64,000 nt of DNA from Hippasteria phrygiana (taxonomy: Eukaryota > Echinodermata > Asteroidea > Valvatida > Goniasteridae), in assembly GCA_037893225.1 (NCBI GenBank), contig JAZGUH010000763.1:62001-126000 (forward strand), read 5' to 3'. The translations under genes and the position numbers were made by a program. The notes beneath the pieces were generated by a model, which worked only from the letters and a program-made list of their open reading frames with translations, was not told the origin of the DNA and did no database searches. Positions 9,551 to 21,478 of this stretch are shown piece after piece (within the stretch, counting starts at the first letter, position 1; every line of letters starts with the position of its first letter).

Positions 9551-12211
9551 AGTCAGCCGATCATTGTTGGGGAAAAAACTGACTTTTTGAAATACTACCC
9601 CCAATTTACCAACTTTAGTTACTTCACACTTTGTTTGGCAATGGGGGTACATGTACATGTCACCTGTGAACTTGTGCAAGCCAGTTACATGTACATTGTA
9701 GTTTACTGTAGTTCCCCAACCTGACAATTCCCTGACATCTATAAATTGCTCTGTTTTGTCGGGTCAGGGAACCAGACTACTCTTTTTTTTATGTCAGTGT
9801 TACAGTATTTGCTGTAAAATACTAAACCCCCAAATCCATTTATTTCAGTAAAAGCAAATGTTGTCTACCTTTAAAAAATTGGATGTTTATATTTTAAAAG
9901 AAAACATAATGAGAAGTTTTAATATTTTTTTTTTTTTTTAGAGGTTGAACCATGGAGGTAGTAAACTACATGTACCTCCATGGTTGAATACCTCCATGGT
10001 TGAACCAACAAACCAGTCTCAAAGAATATGGTACATTGTAAATGTATCGTTTGTCTTTGCTTTAATCCTGTGTATTTCAGCAATGAAGTTTTTAAAGTAC
10101 GGCATCTGGACTGAAACAAGAACATTCAATACATGCAGTACATACTCATTACAGCAGAGACAGCCCAGGGGAATAACCAACCAGAAATATGCATATTAGC
10201 ACAGAGAGGTCATTGGTCACGATCTTTGCCCACTCATCATGCAGCCTGCCCTGCCTGGCCCTGAGCCTAGCTAGCTGTATCCACCTCCCTCTATAGACCC
10301 ACAGGGTAAACAAGATAATGAGATGCATAGTGCCGTGTCCTGTGTGGCATGCAGGCTGGGCACATACATGCTGCATACATTACAAGCATTCAGCTGTGTG
10401 TCTGCACTGAAGAAACAGACACCAACAAGCAGTTCCCTTGTACAAACCAATCAATTACCTGCCTAACTGTGAAGGTAAGCCTGTGTGATTTCTTTTATTA
10501 GTGGTGTCTTTTTGTGTGTGGATTATACTCTGTAGTGGTCAGTGGTCACCATTGACCACTGGTCTCAGCAGTGGGGTTTGGGTCTGGCATTTGCTTTTAT
10601 GGCAGTGCCCAGTTTGACTGCGTGTGATGTGTGAGGGCACCGCCATTGAAACTGTACACAATCTGACATGATCAGCCAGCTTGGTACACAATACACTGTG
10701 TGAGGCTGTGTGCATTTTGATTGGTTGAGCACACAGCACTAGGGGCCCTTCATGCTATTTTGCTTAGTGAGTTTTGTGGCATGCATACAGTACATAGTAC
10801 AAGCTGTTAGTTCATACATGTACATCAATACATGTCCGTGTCATGTCGGGCAGAAAGCACGTACATGTACTTGGGAGCCAGACAGGAGATATTATAAATT
10901 TGGTAATGGCTCACGAGTGTTATACCGAGGCACCACTCGTTCGAAATTTTGATAAATCTGGATTTTACTTATGGTAACGGCTCTACTCCTGTTAAAGACC
11001 AGACGGGCCCCTTCTATACCGTAGAGTATTAGGTAAGTTCCTTCATGAGGCGTGAATTGGAGTACAATGTACATGTATTTGACACATTTAAATGACTTTG
11101 TACATGTACATGTATGTGATATGTTTTTGACAGTAGACTTTCTACGGTTTTTGTATTTCTGCTGTATACTGGATCTTACGGTTTCTGTTCACGCGCACGC
11201 AAAGACCGATGTTTTGAATTCTGTCAAACTGTTCAGTTTTTGGTCCTTTTGGGATTGAGGATTTGATCTAGTGTAGTGCTTGTTGGTTGTAAGACCTTTA
11301 TCATCAACCAGCTTAGAGCCAGTCTGATATATTGCAACAGGTGAGAATATTGTATTCTTGGTCAATTTTGTTTTTCTCAAGTTGACTGTTTCATTCTTGA
11401 GCCTAAAACTGGTTTGATTTGCATGCCTTACAGCAGTGATTTTGTTTTGGTTTTTATATTGTAATTGACGTTAAGTGTAAAATAATTTTACTTTGACAGA
11501 AACCCCAAATAATTGCATAATTACAATTTTGCATAGAAAAGCATTTTTATTTTAGTAATTAGTTAAATTAACATATTGGTTTTTTACTGATTTTTTTTCT
11601 TTTTTGGGGGGGAGGGGGGGGGGGGGGGTGGGTGGTGGTGGTGGTGGTAATAATAATCTCATCTATACAACTCCGTATTGTTGATGCAAGGCATCATGTG
11701 GGTTGGGGTGTCCATCCCTGCATTAGGCCAATTAAAAATAAAAACATGTTTAGCGTCCGGGTTTTTTTTAAAGGAAGGAGGGGCTTTTTATTTTCTATTT
11801 TCTAGATGGCCACCATTCTTTTGTAAATTTCCGACAACTGTTCAAAAGACAAAAAAAATGAAAGACATGTTGGACAAGAGAATTGAATATGTTTACAGTG
11901 GTTTTAATACATGTGTAGTTTGAGTAAGTTCCCACCTGGAAGTATTTTATTTTCCATTTGTAAAAATAGAAACAAAAAATCCAGGCGGCCCCCCAAAAAG
12001 GAAGCGGGGCGTGGACGCTAAACGTGTTTTTATTTTTACTGCACCTTATTGTGTGGGTAATGGCTTGTGTTTTTGGCCCGACTACTGGCGAGTTTTTTTT
12101 TTTAACCTCAATGACCAAAATGTATATTGTACATGTACATGTATCTTTTTTCCCTGTGGATATGTGGAACTACATACAATGTACATCTGCACTCACAGTT
12201 CATGCTTTTAT
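9551..12211. other. Non-coding stretch, nothing coding recognised
   Basis: It holds TACATGTA strings, an inverted repeat around CCATGGAGGTA (9950-10005), a G-run and GGT run (11606-11647), and T-runs. No gene supported. Confidence 0.4.
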
Positions 12212-12643
12212 TTAACCCCGACTACCCCAAGCCTTGCAAACTCCAACAGCAGGTTTTGTCAAGTTTGATGGTTCAGTACTGCAGGGCGGCCAGAGTTGGA
12301 GTCGAGTCCCTGCAAGTCCTTTTACAAGTACTTTTGCAAGCCCGGTCAGAAGTCCTTTCATAAAGCCGGTCACAAGTAACTGGATGAACAATGACAAAGG
12401 AATGCCTTTGTCATAGCTCATTTGAATAGCTTGTGATTGGGATTAGGACTGGAGGGCTTGTGTTGGACTTGCAGGGACTTGTGATGGACTCGACTACATC
12501 TCTGGCAGGGCCTTGGCACCATATGGAGCTATGATGCCCCAATTTGTCCAAGTCCAAAGAATGTGCCTTTGGTTTACTGCAGTGTAGGATTTTGACAGGT
12601 TGAGGAAACCTCCTAGTACAAATGCCTAGGGGGTTAGGGTTAA
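12212..12643. mobile_element. TTAA-end MITE, CCAAGCCTTGCAAACTCC group (copy C1)
   Basis: Left TTAACCCCGACTACCCCAAG, right CTAGGGGGTTAGGGTTAA. Shared internal words ATTTGTCCAAGTCCAAAG and TTGACAGGTTGAGGAA also occur in copies at 14611 and 39089. It is split by the hAT-like element at 12289-12504. Confidence 0.75.
12289..12504. mobile_element. hAT-like MITE inside copy C1
   Basis: Inverted ends CAGAGTTGGAGTCGAGTCC and CAGAGATGTAGTCGAGTCC start with the CAGAG typical of hAT. GCAGGGC is repeated at both borders (12281, 12505). The uninterrupted sequence CTGCAGGGCCTTGG in the copy at 39 kb shows the empty site. Confidence 0.75.
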
Positions 12644-13954
12644 AGCATATGCAGAGGGGTTGGTTGATTTCCTGTTTTAGGGTATGAATGCAAAGTCATC
12701 CTTTCTAAACTTATCATCCAGGGAAATGTAAAACGAACGTTTTGAATATTGTAATTGCTCTTGATAAGATCAGTGGCCACACGCCCATACGCTCATTACC
12801 TTTTTTTTTCTATCGCTGGGGTTTTTGTTTTGAAACCTTCCAAGAATATTTTGTGCAGACATGAGCTGTGTAGTTTCCTGTGTATGATGGACTTAAATGT
12901 ATTCTATTCAATTTAATTTGTAGATTCATCAAGATCCTGTCAAAATAAAAAAATCAAGAACAAAAGCCAGAGGCGTACATTTGTACATGTACATGTATGT
13001 ACATTGTATGCCTCGAATAGAAAAAAGTTGACTTAAAAACTGTGAACCGAAGTCCTTCGATTCCAATACCTCTGGCTAGTACAAAAAGATATAAAGAGAA
13101 AAAATATATAATAGTTTATAAAAATATATTCTCATTAAAAAACGACATGCTTAAACATTAAAAGTTAAGAAAATTGAGTTTTGTTTGTAAGGTCTGACAC
13201 TTTTGGAGTCACCAGACATTAAAAATGTATCAATGGAACTTGATATATGTCATAATAAATGAAAACCATGTCTTGTATAAGGCAGACATCATGAATACAG
13301 ATCCCTTTAAAAAAAAACAACAACGAATGTGTAGGTTCCATGTAATTGTTTTGGAAATTTGAAAATTTATTTCCATGGCATTTGTCAGAATAATCACATT
13401 GAATCGAAAATATGTCCCAGTCAATAGAAATACATGTACATTGTGGCATTTTTACAGGTAAATGATCTGGTCTGTCTAGACGCTTTGCATCATTTGACAG
13501 AAGTCTTCATGCATGGGTGGCCATGTTTTCATTTTTGTTGTATGACACTGAGCTGCATTTTGTTGACATTGCTTGGCTATATTTAGCTCCGTTCAATGGG
13601 CCGCGATTGAATTTTTGTAACTGCCCTGGTTGCTACAACACTAGCATGCTACAAACATGTATACAAAGGTCATTCCCCAGCGCCCTTAAAATCAGCAAAG
13701 TAAAGTATTTCGCGTGTGTATTTTTTATTTTTTTACCCTGTATATGGTCTGTAAAAGGACCAGTAACCTGGGTTTAGTGTATAATCCTCTTTTTAATAAA
13801 AGAGAAATACAAATGCATGATTTAGACAACTTGAATAAATGAATATTGATTAGCTCCACGAGATAGTAAAGGCGCTTGTGGCTTTGCCACTTGCACTGAT
13901 CTATTTTCGTGTTACCAGCATCCGGGGTGCATCATGCGTGCCTTGACGAAAGGC
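12644..13954. other. Non-coding stretch, nothing recognised
   Basis: AT-rich with A-runs; no gene or repeat family recognised except TACATGTA strings near 12985. Confidence 0.4.
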
Positions 13955-14132
13955 TAGTGAGGATGAGGATGAATGGTGTTTGAGAAACAGGAGGGATTGA
14001 GTGTGAATAGTGATTAAACAGGAGGATTTTGAAGGATTGAGAATGATTGCATTTTTTGGGGGAGGGCAATCGGAGGATTTTGGAGGATTGCGGATGGTTC
14101 CTAGCAAAAAACATCTAGGGGTTTGGGGTTAA
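13955..14132. mobile_element. GGAGGATT-group MITE, left end missing (copy A3)
   Basis: GATGAATGGTGTTTGAG, GGAGGATTTTGAAGGATTG and CTAGCAAAAAACATCTAGGG match copy A1/A5; it ends GGGGTTAA. Confidence 0.6.
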
Positions 14133-14610
14133 ACTGAAACTGTTGCAAAAGTCCTTGTTAAAAAACATGTATAGGGTTTAATCCAATGCCCACTTATTGT
14201 CCATGCTTCTCGTATATATACTGAGCATGATGCACAATACAAAGTCCCTTTAGAGATTTCCAACCTTGTTGAAATGGTTGTACATGTATGGCGCAGTGAG
14301 TTGTGGCCAACCAATTTTAGCACTAAGCCGCCGCCTCAAGCATTTTCCATCTGAAGAGAAAGGTAACATTGGAGATGAGACTTTTTAATCTGGGAATTAA
14401 GGACGCAGCTCTAGATGGATTAGAACGCGACCATTGCTCTTGGGATGGCAGTCCGGTTTGCCTTTTTTCTTCCTCCCATGTACATGTACATTGTAGTTTG
14501 GGAAAAACAAACCAGGAAGAACTGTTCCAACGATGCCTGAAAGTAAAAATTGCAGAAATATTTTGAAGTTGGCTGCTTAATCATCTACGCAGGGGATTTA
14601 TGTTCATTTA
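14133..14610. other. Non-coding stretch, nothing recognised
   Basis: No gene or repeat recognised. Confidence 0.35.
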
Positions 14611-14852
14611 TTAACCCTAATTACCCGAAGCCTTAGAAACTCCAATAGGTGTTTTGAAAATGTTGTGATGGGTTCAGGACTGTGTAGCGCCTTGGTACCA
14701 TTACTTTACATGAAGCTACAAATGTATGATGCCCCAATTTGTCCAAGTCCAAAGAATGTGCCATACATGTACATGTAGGTATACTGTGTTGGATTTTGTC
14801 TGGTTGAGGACACTTTCTAGTAAAAATGCCTATGGGGGGGGGTTAGGGTTAA
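14611..14852. mobile_element. TTAA-end MITE, copy C2
   Basis: Starts TTAACCCTAATTACCCGAAG, ends GGGGGGTTAGGGTTAA, with the same internal words as C1 but without the hAT-like insert. Confidence 0.75.
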
Positions 14853-14873
14853 TACATGTAGTTTAATCTATAT

Positions 14874-15277
14874 GAATTTTCTGTTTCCAAATTTGCTTAT
14901 TTTTGTTGTATTGAGATTGAAATAAAATATGTAATATTTTCTTTTCGAGTTTCACCAAGAATTTTTTTTATTGTAATAGTAATACAAAAGTTATTTACTT
15001 TTGAATGAGACGCCGTACCGAAAAATCCACCCACTTATCAAATAATTACAATGTACTTTACAATGTTGAAGTATTTGCGGCCTGACAATAGTTCAGTTCC
15101 CTTAGAGTGAATCATTTTTTGTGCATTGGAGGCGTAAAAACAACCAAGATTTCAAAACCTTTTTCCAAACTGTCGCAGACGCCCAGACGCCCCAAGTGGG
15201 AAAATGTAGGTTTTTTTCATACAATTAAAGACACAAATTAGATTCTGGGTTTATGACTTCTGACTAGCGCCCACCGA
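14874..15277. repeat. Duplicated block, copy 1 left part
   Basis: The segment from GTTTCCAAATTTGCTTATTT to about CAATTAAAG closely matches 18229-18575. It continues after the SINE and MITE at 16130-16345 (matching 18580-18735). Function unknown; it includes AATAAAATA. Confidence 0.7.
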
Positions 15278-15285
15278 AACAAAGA

Positions 15286-16105
15286 TACTGACAATTTGGG
15301 AGACTGCCAACATACATGTAGGGCAAGATAGCTCAGTTGGTAGAGCGCCGGTACGGTAACCCGGAGGTCGCAGGTTCGAATCTCGCTCCTGCCAGTTTCT
15401 TTAGCCGTGTCCGCACTGGACTTATATTTTGGAAGGTTTTACCGAGACGATGGTAAAATGAAAAATGGTCAAATGTGACCACTGTCCGCACTTGGACTTT
15501 CGACACGGGAAAATTTTACCGAGACCGTGGGAGAAGTAACCGAGCTGTCAATATAAGGACTCATGAGGGCGCTTTGCGTGACCTTATTACATTGACACGA
15601 TTGACCCAAATCACGCGTGCCTTTTCATTTTCGGGCTGATTTGTACACATAGGACTACATCGATTAGCACCAATCAAACTTCTGACTGTATCAATATTAA
15701 TATCTGCCATGATTGCAAACAAAAAAGGAACAACGCACTGGAATTTGGAAACTTGCCACGTGCACCGCACCGCGGTGAAGCAATGCAAAGCGCATGCGTG
15801 GTGTCCCAGTGTAGCATGACCTTGCGCTCGGGCCGGATGTACGCTTTCCTGAGCCGCTTTTACCGACTCGCACTGTCCGCACTGGACTTATCGTCTCGGG
15901 AAAAGTTACCTGGTCAGTTTTCCTGGGCAGCAGTTGGCCAGTAGAAGTAACCGCTGGACTCGGGAAAAGTAACTGAGAGGAAAACGTCCTAGCCTGTCCG
16001 CACTGGACTTAAAATGGGAAAAGTACCCATCGTCTCGGTAAGTTTTACCAAAATAAGTCCAGTGCGGACAGGGCTTTAGTTCACTTTGAAAATGTATCAA
16101 ATTTA
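15286..16105 (+). mobile_element. tRNA-derived SINE split by a MITE
   Basis: The head (GATACTGACAATTTGGGAG, A box and B box as at 7962) runs to 15403, and the tail GTTCACTTTGAAAATGTAT resumes at about 16079. The 671-base element between is the MITE at 15404-16074. Confidence 0.75.
15404..16074. mobile_element. MITE with TGTCCGCACTGGACTTAT ends, copy 1
   Basis: The left end GCCGTGTCCGCACTGGACTT is mirrored at the right end, with about 25 matching bases. CCGCACTGGACTTA is also repeated inside (subterminal copies at 15869, 15998). A near-identical copy lies at 35156-35822. Reading frames inside are conserved only as far as the DNA is. Confidence 0.85.
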
Positions 16106-16129
16106 CCTACATTGTACATTTCCCCTGTG

Positions 16130-16345
16130 GATTGTTTGACGAAATTAAAAATTCATAAGAAGAAAAAACTCTAATTTGTTAACGGTAGTGTACACGATTG
16201 GTAATCCTCCATTTGTTTTTAACTGAATTATTACGAAATACCTTACCAGACTGTAAGTTAATAGTAGTCTCAATCATCCTGTGAAATGATGGCACCGGGT
16301 GTGCTGTCGTTGTCAAGAAAAGTGGAAATTTATATCGTTTTCCAA
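16130..16345. repeat. Duplicated block, copy 1 right part
   Basis: CACGATTGGTAATCC, TACCTTACCAGACTGTAA and ATCATCCTGTGAAATGATGG match 18585-18735 in order. Confidence 0.65.
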
Positions 16346-16364
16346 CTATTTCCAGCTACTTCCA

Positions 16365-16434
16365 TGGCTACCCGGATGAGTGGCGCGCCCCGGACATGCT
16401 GGCATTCGGGGCGCGTCGTACATCCAGGTAGCCA
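16365..16434. repeat. GC-rich imperfect hairpin
   Basis: TGGCTACCCGGATG and GGCGCGCCCCGGA pair with TCGGGGCGCG and CATCCAGGTAGCCA around an 11-base loop. It stands out in AT-rich DNA. It may be the core of a foldback element. Confidence 0.55.
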
Positions 16435-17274
16435 CGTGTGCCTTGACTAAAGGCTATCATCCGCCCGACGGTAAAAAACAAGCGCTGTTTTTCTCGTTTG
16501 TTTTCGCCATCCAACAACGCAAAACTTTGAACAGGTCAGTGGTACGATATTTCCTATAAAATACTAACCCCCAAATCCGCCCATTTCTGAAAATTGCAAC
16601 AATGACCAATCATGTACATGTACACTACGTTCTAAAGAGCACACAATATACCTTTTAATTACAAAATAGTCCAAGTTTACTTGTAACTAGAGACATTGCT
16701 TCAAAACATACTTTGTAGGATAGTTACATACATGTACATGCAAATGTAGAAATTCACATTGTTTGCTAACAGATTGTGAGCTTCTTTAATGCAACTGAGA
16801 ATGTCTGGCAGATTCACCATACATGTGAAGTCTGCATAATGTTGTGTAATTTGATGCATATGTGTACATGTAGTCTGCACTGTGCAGTGGGGGTGTTACT
16901 GTAAGTGGAACATGCTACACTACAGTAAATATTGATCTCCGGGTATTGATCTCATACTTTGGTGTGGGGAGAGTTTGTCGCACAGCAGGCAGTGCATACT
17001 CACCCAATACATGTAGACTCCACTTTCCTACAGCTACATGTACATATATGTACATGTATGTAGTAATGACCTTCCCCAAACCACATTATACTTTAAAAAG
17101 ATGTTAAGCAGAACAAGTACTAAGCTCATGTTTGGCAAATACATTCACATAAAATATTGATTTATACCAATGTAAAAAAAGTGTCTGTCTTCTGTGCATG
17201 ATTGGTCCATTATATAAAGTATTGATTCCAGTCGATCACATCTTTTTCAACGATACAGAAAAAGATGATTATGT
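16435..17274. other. Non-coding stretch, nothing recognised
   Basis: TACATGTA strings and AT-rich sequence. No gene. Confidence 0.35.
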
Positions 17275-17745
17275 TGCCCATAGTGGGGGGGATATATCCG
17301 GATTTGTTAACATTTTGTTTTAATTCCACTATTCGGTTTTGATTTTAGAAACCGGATATTCGAAAGCAACCTGGAACAAAATTACATGTAAGCCTTTCAT
17401 TTTTTGTGACACGGGCTAAAGAAAACAAATGGATCATACCGGAACATCCTCCAATTTGCTCCATGGTCTCTGATTGTAACTATACATGTACATGTACATT
17501 CACTCTCTAGTGGTCTTCTTGGTATACATGTAGTGTTTTTGTGAAGGCTCAGTGGTCACTGAATCCTGAAAAATATATCCAGTCATTGGGAGGGCTTTGT
17601 TGCACCTCACTCGTCACTTTTTGTTGGCATACATATTGGTAATGTACATGGGAACTTCCGGTGAAATCAGATAAGTTATTCAGTTTGAATAAAATGAGAA
17701 TAACTGGATTTTGAAATCTGATTTCTCCCACCACTACCAGTTGCC
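17275..17745. repeat. Dispersed repeat R2, copy 1
   Basis: AAACCGGATATTCGAAAGCAA, CATGGTCTCTGATTGTAACT and CACTCGTCACTTTTTGTTGG occur in the same order at 24420-24850, and the last parts occur inverted at 25560-25870. The right half has TCAGATAAGTTATTCAG. Probably a DNA transposon remnant. Confidence 0.55.
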
Positions 17746-17969
17746 CATACATCTACAATGTACACGTAGGTGTCATGGACTGAAAGGAAAGATTGGCCTT
17801 GAAATTAATCCACCTTTGTAAATTCGGAAATACGTGTGTTTTTGTTTAATATAGTGGGCCATGCAGTTATCTCCACAGTAATGATGAAATTAAACTTCGG
17901 GTAGTTTGCATAAACGGGCTGATATCGATCAGTGTCGTGTTTTTACTGTTTTCCCCTAAGTAACGGCAG

Positions 17970-18229
17970 CAGTAGTAGGGCAATGTTGCCCTTTCGGGTC
18001 CTCAGCTCAGGCTTCCGTGCAGCGAAGGATATGATCCAAAGGAAGTTGGAGAATTTCTTTCTCCGGTCTTTTCCTCTCAGACTAACGCCGGTGCTGATGT
18101 CGAGGCACCTCTGCAGTCTGCATTGGACATTCCTCAGGAGTCATCCGGAGCTCCTTCGGTGGGCGGGGTCGTGTTTGATGAAGCATTCTCGGAGGGGTGG
18201 ACTCGGTCATGGACGGCTCATGCATGTGT
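17970..18229 (+). other. Open, coding-like segment of unknown origin
   Basis: One frame is open for about 85 codons, starting just after GTAGTAG (17974). It reads GNVALSGPQLRLPC to begin and has GADVEAPLQSALDIPQESSG and VGGVVFDEAFSEGW inside. Its base composition is GC-balanced and unlike the flanks. It runs directly into the duplicated block. I do not recognise the family; it could be a trapped exon or a retroelement gag fragment. Confidence 0.35.
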
Positions 18230-18735
18230 TTCCAAATTTGCTTATTTTTGTTGTATTGAGATTGAAATAAAATACATGTAATATTTTCGAGTTTCACCAA
18301 GAAAAAATGTTTATTGTAAATTGTTAGTTTATAGTAATACAAAAGTTATTTACTGTTGAATAAGACACCGTACCGAAAAATCCACCCACTTTTAGTCTTA
18401 TCAAATAATTGCAATGTACTTTACAATGTTGAATTATTTTATGACAATAGTTCAGTTCCCTCAGAGTGAATCTTTTTTTGTGCATTGGAGACGCAAAAGC
18501 AACCAAGATTTCGAAACCTTTTTTCAGACTGTCGCAGATGCCCCAAGTAGGAAATGTAGGTTTTTTCAAACAATTAAAATTCATACACGATTGGTAATCC
18601 CCCAATTGTTTTTAACTGAATTATTATGAAATACCTTACCAGACTGTAACTTAATAGTAGTCTCAATCATCCTGTGAAATGATGGCACCAGGTGTGCTGT
18701 CATTGTCAAGAAAAGTGGAAATTTATACATGTAGA
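18230..18735. repeat. Duplicated block, copy 2
   Basis: Uninterrupted version of the block at 14874-15277 plus 16130-16345. It lacks the SINE and MITE found in copy 1. Confidence 0.7.
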
Positions 18736-19870
18736 CGTCGGGGAATTATCAGGTCCGGAAACTAGACTAGCTGGCTTGCACTGGTTCACAACTTCACAGA
18801 TGTGTAACCAATTACCAAATTTCAGAGAATGCTTGAGACTATTATTTACTTAGTGATCAAGTAAGGTTATTTCATAATAATTCATTAGTTTGGTTTGATG
18901 TTTGCAAATGTTGTATATTACCTTTTAATTACATGTACATGTAAAGTCATTCATTCATCTGTGATCAATGCCGAAGAGGGAAACATGAGAGGTGTTCATG
19001 AACGTGTTTAATTCTATGAAATGCAACTTGACATTTACAGTGCAATAAGGCCCAAGCCAGTGGCATTCAACAAATGTCAGTTTGCAGTGGAGTGGGAAAA
19101 TAGAGTCCCTGATGGATGATGTCCTTTCTCACAGGAAGCAGACGTGACCTTGACGACTCAAGAGTCTGTTAATAGCTGAATTGTAGTTCAGCCGTGTTGC
19201 CATGGCAATCCCACCAGTCTGTAGTTAATTACTGCAATTTTCTGCCAGTTTCTATGCGTCCAGGAAGCTGCGTTCATGCTTGTGTTGAATTCTAGAGAAC
19301 TTGAATTTTCGCTTTGAATCCCTTTGCCATTTTTTATTGCGCAGCTACATGTTCTCGGTTTTCCTTGTGAAGATTAAATGCGTGGGGTAAAATTTTGCCA
19401 TCTAGAGAGAAAGTAATTTTTCATCCGCAGCAGGAGGGAACGCAGTATGGGTGACTTTTTTTTTCTTTTTTCTGTGCGATGCGCAACACCATGATCTTAA
19501 TCTGATTTTTTTTTTTTGGGCCACGGAAACATAATCCTGAGACTGGTCTGGCAGTCACCCACAAATTTGAGGGAAGGCATCCATTTCAATCCTGCACGCT
19601 TCCATACACAGCAATCCTAGTTTGAGCTTCCAGAAAAGGTGTCCATCGTGTGTTCTTTCGGTTGATCTATGTATCCTGCACGATTTTGTAAACAATCTCT
19701 GAAAAATCTGGACTGTTTAGCATTGTAGTAAACTAGAAATTTTTTTTGTTGTGAATGATCTTGCGAGGATGGAATTTCCATGCTCCAAAAACTAAGGATA
19801 CAAGAAATGTGTGCTATTTATAACATAGAAACAAAAATGAAACCCATGCATGTATATTTTAACAGATGTA
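18736..19870. other. Non-coding stretch, possibly regulatory
   Basis: Low in repeats between about 19060 and 19420, with GTTGCCATGGCAATC and TTAATTA words. No gene. A function is not shown by sequence alone. Confidence 0.3.
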
Positions 19871-20206
19871 TTTACCCCAAGTCCCTACATCATTTTTGCT
19901 CCAAGTAACCTGAATCCTCCAACATACTCTGATTTCAAAGTGTTTAATCTGCATGTAACCTGAATCCTCAAAAATCCTCGAGGGGTTTTGTAAACACCCT
20001 AGTATAAACCTCAATCCTCTGATATCAACCAGAATCAGATTGGGCCTGATGACCTGGATCCTCCATTTTCCTCCACAGGCAAAATCTCCTTATGCCCTCA
20101 ATCCTGCAAATTCCTCCGATGCTTCAACTTCCAAAGACCCTCAATCCTTAAAATTCCTCCATTTGGCAAAAGAGGATTTTGGAGGATTTTGGAAGGTTAG
20201 GGTTAA
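19871..20206. mobile_element. TTAA-end MITE, GGAGGATT group (copy A4)
   Basis: TTTACCCCAAGTCCCTAC at the left, GGAAGGTTAGGGTTAA at the right, AATCCTCC and GGAGGATT words between; GATTGGGCCTGATGACCTGG as in A2. Confidence 0.75.
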
Positions 20207-20210
20207 GTAC

Positions 20211-20234
20211 ATGTACATGTACATGTACATGTAA
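20211..20234. repeat. (TACATG)n simple repeat
   Basis: About four tandem copies of the self-complementary hexamer-type repeat TACATG directly after copy A4. Confidence 0.9.
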
Positions 20235-20406
20235 ACAAGCTCAACGGAGGGAAGAAACAGTATGGGACTGTTGGTTCAAATAAGCTGAATTGTGATCAAG
20301 CCATCATTAGCAATGAACAGATAAATGTTGGAAACAGGAAAAAAACAACCCAATGATGTGGCTGTCCTTTGATCATGGCGAAAATGATTTGGACTAGAGG
20401 TGAGAC

Positions 20407-20711
20407 TAGGGGTGTGCATTTACGGGTTGTGCTGGAGTCGGACAGCAAGTGTGTACAGTGAGCCCCTATAGCATTTTTGAAAGCATCATAAACGTTAATC
20501 TGTTTTGTTTTTCTACATACATGTACCTGTACCCTGGTTTTCATTTTGAAAATTTCCCACAAATGACATTCAGAAACTTTCTTTTTCGTTGTCTGAGAAA
20601 TGACGAAGTAATGTGTTAATTCGGTTACGGGTACTCGATTCCATAATCTGAAACCGGTTCCTGGCATTAGCGGCCGGGTCCTCGGGTACCCGGTTCGAAT
20701 GCACAGCCCTA
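20407..20711. mobile_element. hAT-like MITE with 8-bp target duplication
   Basis: Ends TAGGGGTGTGCAT and, inverted, TAGGGCTGTGCAT. Flanks are GGTGAGAC (20399-20406) and GGCGAGAC (20712-20719), 7 of 8 matching. The body contains CGGGTACCCGGTTCG and GAACCGG-type words. A relative in the other state lies at 34252-34642. Confidence 0.8.
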
Positions 20712-20719
20712 GGCGAGAC

Positions 20720-21478
20720 AGCCAAGAATGTTCCGTACATGTACGTGTGTCTCCGATTCCAATATCACGTCCATTTTCCAATATTCACACCACTTACATC
20801 GGGAAGAAACCAAAGTAGCCAAGGTGAGACGCTCACAAGATAACCCCAGCTCTCATGTTCTTTTCCCATCAGCCTTCCATCCACCTACATGTACAATTTA
20901 TTGTTGGTCTTCATCTTGCCGCAAGGAACACTTTAATCCCCCCCCCCCCCCCCCCAAAAAAAGGCTTCACTTTCCCGGATAACCTTTTCCAATCCTTCAA
21001 GGCAACTGAGTCTCTGCCACTACAGCAAAAACGAGAATTTGATTCTGATTGGATTCCAGCGACCTTAACCCCAGGCTTTGGATGCCTGACAGCCGAACTC
21101 GTTTGTCATTTCTGACACAATTCTCTGCAGATAAGGTTGTCTGGTAAATTTGGATGCAGGAAAGGGTAATGGGTTTTGCATTCCCATTCGGAAGGACACG
21201 TAACTTTAGCATGCTGTTGAAAAGCAATGCCAGCTGAAAGGTCCCCTGAATAAGGTTTATGGTACCAGTACATGTATGGAACCCATAGCATAATTGGTTC
21301 GTAACCCATATCTTGATTCAGTTTGGTTGAATTCCAAAATCATAGATAGATAAATAAATAAGAATTAGAAAAAGAAACAAAATAGCTGGCCTAACGTTTT
21401 GAACTTAAAGATACATGTACATGTAGTATACAACATTTGAAAATATTGAAAAACAAAACTACAACTTTGCACACAACT
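20720..21478. other. Non-coding stretch with C-run
   Basis: A run of about 17 C (20938-20955) followed by A7. Otherwise nothing recognised. Confidence 0.4.

Noticed and set aside
15561..15882. Conserved reading frames in the two TGTCCGCACTGG MITE copies (also 35268-35630)
   Set aside because: Frames are kept only because the two DNA copies are nearly identical; small differences shift or break them without any sign of codon preference.
20296..20781. Minus-strand frame of 161 codons
   Set aside because: It runs across the hAT-like MITE and its flanks; no domain, no codon bias.
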